A stretch of 64,000 bases of DNA. Source: Boseongicola sp. H5 (GTDB taxonomy: Bacteria; Pseudomonadota; Alphaproteobacteria; Rhodobacterales; Rhodobacteraceae). The notes beneath the pieces were generated by a model. That model saw only the letters and a list, made by a program, of their open reading frames with translations. It searched no databases and was not told where the DNA came from. The stretch is from contig JACNMN010000002.1 in assembly GCA_020622165.1 (NCBI GenBank), forward strand, positions 434,001 through 498,000, read 5' to 3'. Every line of letters starts with the position of its first letter. The first letter of the stretch is position 1. Of this stretch, positions 56,838 to 64,000 are shown piece by piece. The translations under genes were made by a program, and so were the position numbers.

Positions 56838-56863
56838 AACCATCGAGCGGAATGCTTGCAAGA

Positions 56864-56890
56864 GAGGGCGGCTAGAATGGCCGTCTTTTC
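56864..56890 (+). terminator. Intrinsic terminator of the small gene
   Basis: A stem of at least six pairs (GGCGGC 56867-56872 with GCCGTC 56880-56885, one G-U) around TAGAATG, followed by TTTTCTCT. The best Rho-independent terminator in the window. It also lies at the end of the convergent sulfotransferase gene. Confidence 0.8.
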
Positions 56891-56907
56891 TCTGTTCTGC
56901 GGCCGGG

Positions 56908-58559
56908 TCAGAGCGTGATCTCTGTTTCCAGCGCCTTGATCAGAGGTTGCAGATCGTTCTCGAACCGTCGCCACGCCTGTACGGAGCCGCGATTGATCGG
57001 CTGACGGATCTGCGCCACGCTCAGGGTCTTGACGGCCCGCCCGGTCCGCTCGGGATTGAGACAGGCAGGGTCCCAGCTCAACCCGCAGAAATCCAGAAGC
57101 TCGCGGATCTGCGGCTCCGGATCGTCTGTCAGCGCCTCGTACGAAATCACTTTCACACGGCCCGGCAATCGCTCCTGCCAGGCGGCGGTTACCGTCTCGA
57201 AAAGCCGAATGTACCGGCCGATCTCGGCCAGATCATAGGCGTAACGATGCAACCCGTCGGGAAACTGGTTCTTGTAGATCGACAGGCCCACATCGCGCGG
57301 GTCGCGGTCCAGCAGAATGAATTTTGCGTTCGGAAGGGCGCGGGCCACATGGCCCATCTGCGCGAAGGTAGAGATGGATTTATCCGTCGGGCGCCCCGTC
57401 CCCAGCCTGGCCCGCACCTTCTCGGCCCAGGCTGCGCCCGCCTTTTTCCAGGCCTCCGGAGAGGGGTGTCGCCCGGCGCTCTGCGCCTCGACCAATGGCG
57501 TGATCGTATCCCTGAACAAGGCCATTTCCCCGCCCGGGGTGACATCGGGATGGGCGCCCAGAATCGTCTCCACCAGCGTTGTCCCCGACCGGGGCAGGCC
57601 GGTCACGAAAATCGGTGCGATATCGGAATACCCGTCGAATAGATCGGGCTCAAAGCTCCGCAGCCGTGACCGCGCCGTTTTCAGATCGCTGTCAAATCCA
57701 TACGGAAACTTCCTCGCCGTGATCCGGTTGGCGACATTGAGATGGGCGAAAACCTCGTCATAACGCCCCTGATCCTCCAGCGCCTTGGCCAGGGCAAAAC
57801 ACATCAGCCGCCTGGCTTCCGGATCGCTGACCCCGTCGGCCAGCCGCGCCTCCAGCTCGGTCACATCCGGGGCACCCTTTGCCTGCTTGCGCCCGCGCAT
57901 GAGCGCCAGCCACGCGCCGCCATGGGCGGGTGCGGATTGCAGCGCCGCGCGCAGGTCGGCCTCGGCCCTGTCCAGTTGGCCCAGGGTCTGAAACAAGGCC
58001 GCGCGGGCAACCCTGGGCACCGCAGCCGTCGGGGCCAGCGCAATGGCTTCGGTGAGGACGGACAGGGCGCCGTCATGGTCATCGGCATCGCCAAGCCGTG
58101 TTCCCATGTGGGTCAGAACCTGCACGGCCGGCCCGCCCGCCTTGATCGCGGCGCGATAGGTCTGTCTGGCCTTCTCGCCCTGCCCGGCGGCCAGCAGATC
58201 GTCGGCCCTGGCCACCAGCTCCGCCGCGGTCGATCTGAGGGGCACCCCCGCCGCCTTCGCCTGACGCAAGACCTTTTCGCGTTCCCCCCCGCGGCTGACC
58301 CGCGCAAGAGCCTGCCAAAGCGCGGGCTCCCTTGGCTTCAGCTTGAGCGCGCGCCGATACCATTTGGCTGCACCGGGCAGATCGCCCGTTCTGGCGCTGA
58401 TCTCGCCCATCTGGAACATCGGCTCGGCCAGCGGTTTCTGCTTGAGAATACCCAGATAGCCTTTTCGGGCGTCGGCGAGCCGCCCGGCCTGCTGCGCCTT
58501 GAGCGCGGCCTGATACGCCTCGGATATGGACGGTTGCTTCGGCGGGAGTACCGGCTTCT

Positions 58560-58563
<4 letters not shown>
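56908..58563 (-). CDS. TPR-repeat sulfotransferase family protein
   Basis: 551 residues. N-terminal TPR-like helical repeats (about 10-260), then a sulfotransferase domain with the 5'-PAPS-binding loop FVTGLPRSGTTLVETILGAH near residue 305 and the 3'-phosphate site LDRDPRDVGLSIY near 410. It would transfer sulfate from PAPS to an unknown acceptor. PAPS could be supplied by the sat-cysC protein further right. Its start overlaps the Lrp gene stop by 4 bp. Confidence 0.88.
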
Positions 58564-60273
<1,710 letters not shown>

Positions 60274-60349
60274 GCGAACGCACGTCCCCCCGGCGGGTTT
60301 AAAACAACACATTTCGTCCCGATTTCGCCGACGCGACACCGGATCGCTT

Positions 60350-60365
60350 GAATATGGCCATATTC
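60350..60365. promoter_or_regulatory. Perfect palindrome upstream of sat-cysC
   Basis: GAATATGGCCATATTC is a perfect 16-bp palindrome 82 bp before the sat-cysC start, in an otherwise unstructured 173-bp gap. It is a likely operator of a sulfur-responsive regulator; which one cannot be told. Confidence 0.6.
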
Positions 60366-60446
60366 CAGCACTAGAGAGCGGGGTCAGGGGCGGCTCCGGG
60401 GCCGTCTCACGTGTGTTGTCCCGTTCAAATTCGGAAGCCAGAGTAT

Positions 60447-62153
60447 ATGCCCATCCAACCGCTTGCCCCGATCCCCGAGCTTTTTGTCTCCTACGAGTCC
60501 GCCCTGAAACTGAAAAACGAGGCGGCCGATCTGCCAAGCTGGGATATGACGCCGCGCCAGATCTGCGATCTGGAACTGCTCATGAATGGCGGGTTCAGCC
60601 CGCTCAAGGGCTTTCTGACCGAGGAGGATTACACAAGCGTCGTGGAGACGATGCGCCTGGCCGATGGCACATTGTGGCCAATGCCGATCACCTTGGATGT
60701 CAGCCAGGGTTTCGCCGATGGCATCGAACCCGGGCAGGATATCGCGCTGCGCGATCAGGAAGGTGTGATCCTCGCCATCCTCTCTGTCGGCGACAAATAC
60801 ACGCCCGACAAGGCCCGCGAGGCCGAGATGGTCTTTGGAGCCGACGATATCGCGCATCCGGCCGTGAACTATCTGCACAACGTCGCGGGCCCGGTCTATC
60901 TGGGCGGCGCGATCACCGGCATCCAGCCGCCTGTGCATTACGATTTCCGCGCCCGCCGCGATACGCCGAACGAATTGCGCGCCTATTTCCGCAAGCTTGG
61001 CTGGCGCCGTGTCGTTGCCTTCCAGACCCGCAATCCGCTCCATCGCGCGCATCAGGAACTGACCTTCCGCGCGGCAAAGGAAGCGCAGGCAAACCTGTTG
61101 ATCCACCCGGTCGTCGGCATGACCAAGCCGGGCGATATCGACCATTTCACGCGGGTCCGCTGTTACGAGGCGGTGCTGGATCAGTACCCCTCCGCGACCA
61201 CGACGATGAGCCTTCTCAATCTGGCCATGCGCATGGCCGGCCCGCGGGAAGCCGTCTGGCACGGGCTGATCCGCAAGAACCACGGCTGTTCGCATTTCAT
61301 CGTCGGGCGGGACCACGCGGGCCCCGGAAAGAACTCCCAGGGGGAGGACTTCTACGGGCCCTATGACGCGCAGGATCTGTTCAAGGAATATGCCGACGAA
61401 ATCGGGATCGAGATGGTCCCCTTCAAGCACATGGTGTTTGTGCAGGAGCGTGCCGAGTATCAGCCCGCGGACGAAGTGGCCGAGGGCTCCACGGTTCTCA
61501 ACATCTCCGGCACCGAGTTGCGCCGTCGCCTTGCCGAGGGGCTGGAAATCCCCGACTGGTTCAGCTTCCCCGCCGTGGTGGCCGAATTGCGCCGCACCCG
61601 TCCGCCCCGATCGCAACAGGGTTTCACCGTGTTCTTCACCGGGCTTTCCGGGTCGGGCAAATCGACCATCGCCAACGCGATGATGGTGAAGCTGATGGAA
61701 ATGGGCGGACGCCCGGTGACACTTCTCGACGGCGATGTGGTGCGCAAACACCTGTCTTCCGAACTGGGATTTTCGAAGGAGCACCGCGATATCAATATCC
61801 GCCGGATCGGCTATGTCGCGTCGGAGATTACCAAGAATGGCGGTATCGCGATCTGTGCGCCCATCGCGCCCTACACCGCAACGCGCCGCTCCGTCAGGGA
61901 AATGGTGGAAGCCTACGGCGCCTTTGTCGAGGTGCATGTGGCCACCAGCCTCGAAGAATGCGAACGCCGCGACCGCAAGGGGCTCTACAAGCTCGCGCGG
62001 GAAGGCAAGATCAAGGAATTCACGGGAATTTCAGACCCGTATGAAGCCCCCGAGGCCGCCGAACTTGTTGTCGACACCGAGGGGACGGAAGTCGATTTCT
62101 GCGCGCAGCAGGTTTTGCTGAAGCTGGAAAGCATGGGTCTGATCGCGGGCTGA
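60447..62153 (+). CDS. Bifunctional sulfate adenylyltransferase/APS kinase
   Basis: 568 residues from ATG 60447. PUA-like N-terminal domain (1-165), ATP-sulfurylase core with [10 protein letters not shown] at 193-202 and [10 protein letters not shown] near 291, then a CysC APS-kinase domain (about 390-568) with P-loop GLSGSGKST and the DGDVVRKHL motif. The fused enzyme makes APS and then PAPS in one chain, for assimilation and for sulfotransferases. The fusion order Sat-CysC is seen in several alphaproteobacteria. Confidence 0.95.
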   Translation: MPIQPLAPIPELFVSYESALKLKNEAADLPSWDMTPRQICDLELLMNGGFSPLKGFLTEEDYTSVVETMRLADGTLWPMPITLDVSQGFADGIEPGQDIALRDQEGVILAILSVGDKYTPDKAREAEMVFGADDIAHPAVNYLHNVAGPVYLGGAITGIQPPVHYDFRARRDTPNELRAYFRKLGWRRVVAFQTRNPLHRAHQELTFRAAKEAQANLLIHPVVGMTKPGDIDHFTRVRCYEAVLDQYPSATTTMSLLNLAMRMAGPREAVWHGLIRKNHGCSHFIVGRDHAGPGKNSQGEDFYGPYDAQDLFKEYADEIGIEMVPFKHMVFVQERAEYQPADEVAEGSTVLNISGTELRRRLAEGLEIPDWFSFPAVVAELRRTRPPRSQQGFTVFFTGLSGSGKSTIANAMMVKLMEMGGRPVTLLDGDVVRKHLSSELGFSKEHRDINIRRIGYVASEITKNGGIAICAPIAPYTATRRSVREMVEAYGAFVEVHVATSLEECERRDRKGLYKLAREGKIKEFTGISDPYEAPEAAELVVDTEGTEVDFCAQQVLLKLESMGLIAG

Positions 62154-62246
62154 CCGCAGAAGGCGGGGGTGCCCCCCAATCACCCTTCGGCACCTCCCGT
62201 GGGCCGCGCAATCCCAAACGGCAGACGGCGGACCGGGGGCGCCCCG

Positions 62247-63785
62247 CTACTGGTCTGCGGCGGGCTCGGTCGTGCCCTCCGGCGCGGCCTCGGTCGTGTC
62301 GGGCTCGGCAGCAGGTGCCGGTGCGGGCGTGGCGGCGTTTTCGGTTGCCTCCGACAACCTGCCATCCTGCCATTCGCCTTCGACCACCTGACCGGTTGCA
62401 TAGGTCATCGTGCCGATCCCCTGACGCCGGCCATTCACGAACACGCCTTCATAGACATCGCCATTGGCATAGGTCGCGACACCGGTTCCGTTTATCTCTC
62501 CATCCGCCCATTCCCCGGTGTAGGAGAACCCGTCGGGCATCCGCAGGGTTCCCGTACCCGAACGCTGACCTTCGGCAAACCCGCCGTCATAAATGGTGCC
62601 GTCGCCATAGGTGGCGATCCCCTGCCCGTGGCGCAGGCCGTTTTCCCACGCGCCTTCGTAGCGGTAGAGAAACTCGGGCACGTCATACCCCGGCCCCGCC
62701 GCCGCGGCGGCCTCGGCATCATATTCGGGATTGGGCTGCGTCATCACGCCTTGCCCGTGCTGACGGGCGTTCAGGAACTGACCTTCGTAAACCAGCCCGT
62801 TGGCATAGCGTGCAATCCCGAACCCCTGGATGACGCCGTCGACCCAGTCTCCTTCATAGCTGGACCCGTCTTCATAGGTGATGGTGCCGCGCCCGTGTGC
62901 CAGATCGTTGCGGAACATACCCTGATAGATCGATCCGTCCGGGTAGGTAACCTGCCCTTCGCCTTCGATCCGGCCTTCGGTCCATTCACCCACGTAAAGA
63001 TATCCGTCGGCCCCGGTAAACGTGCCCTGACCGTGGCGGCGGTCATCGGCAAACTCCCCTTCATAGACATCGCCGTTGGAATACCGCACCACGCCCCGGC
63101 CCTGTCGCTGGCCATTGATCAGCGTGCCTTCGTAGACATCTCCGTTAGGTTGGGTCAGCACACCCTCGCCGTTGATCTGCCCGCCGGCCCATTCCCCTTC
63201 GTAAACGACACCATCGGCCATCTCCAACCGGCCGGTTCCTGCCCGCTGTCCGGCCTCGAACTCGCCTTCATAGACCGCGCCATCGGGATAGGTGATCGTT
63301 CCGCGGCCCTCCTTCAGGCCGTTGTTCCATTGGCCCTCGAACCGGTAGCCATTGGGGCTTTCCATCACGCCCGTCCCGTGATGCAGCGCGTTCTGAAATC
63401 CGCCCTCATAGCGCACGCCATTTGCATAAAGTGCCACACCCTGCCCGTTGATCAGGCCGTCCGACCACTCCCCCTCATAGGTGGACCCGTCGGCAAATGT
63501 GATCATCCCGAAGCCTTCGGGCCGTCCGGCGGCGAAGGTGCCCTGATAGATCGACCCGTCGGGAAAAACCGCGCGCCCCTGGCCGCGGATCTCGCCGTCG
63601 ACCCATTCTCCGGTGTATTCATACCCGTTGGGCAGCCGATAGGTGCCCTGCCCGTGCTGAACGCCGTTGCGGAACTCGCCCTCGTAGATCCCGCCATTGT
63701 CGTAGATCTCGATATCCACCTGCGCGGCGGCGGCACCAGACAGCACCAGACCAAACGCTGCTGCCCCGGCCAAATGTCGGATCAT
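62247..63785 (-). CDS. Exported protein with about 19 MORN repeats
   Basis: 512 residues from ATG 63785. A signal peptide (MIRHLAGAAAFGLVLSGAAA) precedes about 19 MORN repeats of 23 residues (YEGEFxxGxxxGxGxxxxxDG), almost without linkers; one ~20-residue acidic insert lies near residue 320 (DAEAAAAAGPGYD). A Pro/Ala/Glu-rich C-terminal tail (about 475-512) follows. MORN repeats bind lipids and build elongated scaffolds in eukaryotes; here it is periplasmic or secreted. A pronounced internal repeat is visible at DNA level. Confidence 0.92.
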   Translation of the reverse strand: MIRHLAGAAAFGLVLSGAAAAQVDIEIYDNGGIYEGEFRNGVQHGQGTYRLPNGYEYTGEWVDGEIRGQGRAVFPDGSIYQGTFAAGRPEGFGMITFADGSTYEGEWSDGLINGQGVALYANGVRYEGGFQNALHHGTGVMESPNGYRFEGQWNNGLKEGRGTITYPDGAVYEGEFEAGQRAGTGRLEMADGVVYEGEWAGGQINGEGVLTQPNGDVYEGTLINGQRQGRGVVRYSNGDVYEGEFADDRRHGQGTFTGADGYLYVGEWTEGRIEGEGQVTYPDGSIYQGMFRNDLAHGRGTITYEDGSSYEGDWVDGVIQGFGIARYANGLVYEGQFLNARQHGQGVMTQPNPEYDAEAAAAAGPGYDVPEFLYRYEGAWENGLRHGQGIATYGDGTIYDGGFAEGQRSGTGTLRMPDGFSYTGEWADGEINGTGVATYANGDVYEGVFVNGRRQGIGTMTYATGQVVEGEWQDGRLSEATENAATPAPAPAAEPDTTEAAPEGTTEPAADQ

Positions 63786-63971
63786 GCCCCACCCCGGCTT
63801 ATGCACGTTACGCTCTCCCCGTTTCGATCTTGTTGTCCTGATCCGTCCCAAACCTAGGTGAGGACCCGGGGCCTCGCAATGCATTTCACGGGCAAGAGCT
63901 GCACCATGGCTTGGCCCTGCGCGCCGTTCTGCTAAACCAGCCCCATAGAGATTGCCGAAAGTGTGACCCCG

Positions 63972-64000
63972 ATGGCCCAGACCTTCCGCCTGACCCTGGC
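63972..64000 (+). CDS. Start of a gene, probably NAD+ synthetase (partial)
   Basis: The last 29 bases read MAQTFRLTLA in frame from an ATG. This matches the usual N terminus of glutamine-dependent NAD+ synthetase of roseobacters (xFRLTLAQLNPxVGD) as I remember it. Only nine codons are visible, so the call is tentative. Confidence 0.4.

Noticed and set aside
60303-60419. ACAACACA and TGTGTTGT inverted about 100 bp apart before sat-cysC
   Set aside because: Long spacing and low complexity make chance likely.

Overview
The window is high-GC, densely packed chromosomal DNA of an alphaproteobacterium, most likely a phototrophic member of the Rhodobacteraceae (roseobacter/Rhodovulum-like). Pointers are bacteriochlorophyll genes bchE-bchJ with PpsR-like and FnrL-like sites, the surE-pcm-nlpD, yajC-secD-secF and lgt-midA-pgeF gene orders, a Hint-domain protein, and a small basic protein of a type I associate with this family. 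I see no rRNA, tRNA, CRISPR array or intact insertion sequence.

Left part (1-9970, - strand): one long catabolic operon. It holds a LacI regulator, a sugar-type ABC transporter (binding protein, two unusual permeases, ATPase), a GH63/MGH1-like glycoside hydrolase, a histidinol-dehydrogenase-like enzyme and a doubled NTF2/SnoaL-like protein, and it probably runs on past base 1. There is a perfect palindromic operator before lacI and a second, different LacI-type operator inside the operon. The substrate is unknown. I infer a glycoside whose alcohol aglycone is oxidised by the HisD-like enzyme.

9987-22600: two alpha/beta hydrolases, an ArsR-SRPBCC fusion with a MAPEG protein, an MFS transporter, thrS, a Hint protein, and then a complete bufferin-type RiPP operon: DUF2282 precursor, DUF692 (MNIO) modifying enzyme, DUF2063 partner and DoxX, with the last three coupled by 4-bp overlaps. 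After it come an ArsC-like protein, a cold-shock protein and two small membrane or hypothetical genes.

22640-24100: a low-GC two-gene cassette (soluble protein plus 4-TM protein) is coupled by ATGA overlaps to the end of thyX. It is the best candidate here for an undescribed accessory system.

24097-37600: thyX, a glyoxalase, DUF1194, the yajC-secD-secF cluster with TauE and Mth938-like genes, a membrane pentapeptide-repeat protein, then serS, a TspO-like gene, surE, pcm and nlpD.

37600-42090: bchE-bchJ with an overlapping PpsR/FnrL control region, and cfa. Two diverged copies of a ~195-bp palindromic repeat with a co-varying hairpin lie in the intergenic regions. 42089-48700: carB, a small accessory patch with an orphan DUF4415/BrnA-like RHH protein next to 11-bp phased iterons (a second copy lies before serS), and a KAS III-like enzyme. 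48665-64000: tdk, GNAT, a hydroxyacid dehydrogenase, csaA, proC, YbjN, ubiK, lgt-midA-pgeF, a 43-codon gene, a TPR-sulfotransferase, an Lrp regulator, trxB, a sat-cysC fusion, an exported protein with about 19 MORN repeats, and the start of what looks like nadE.
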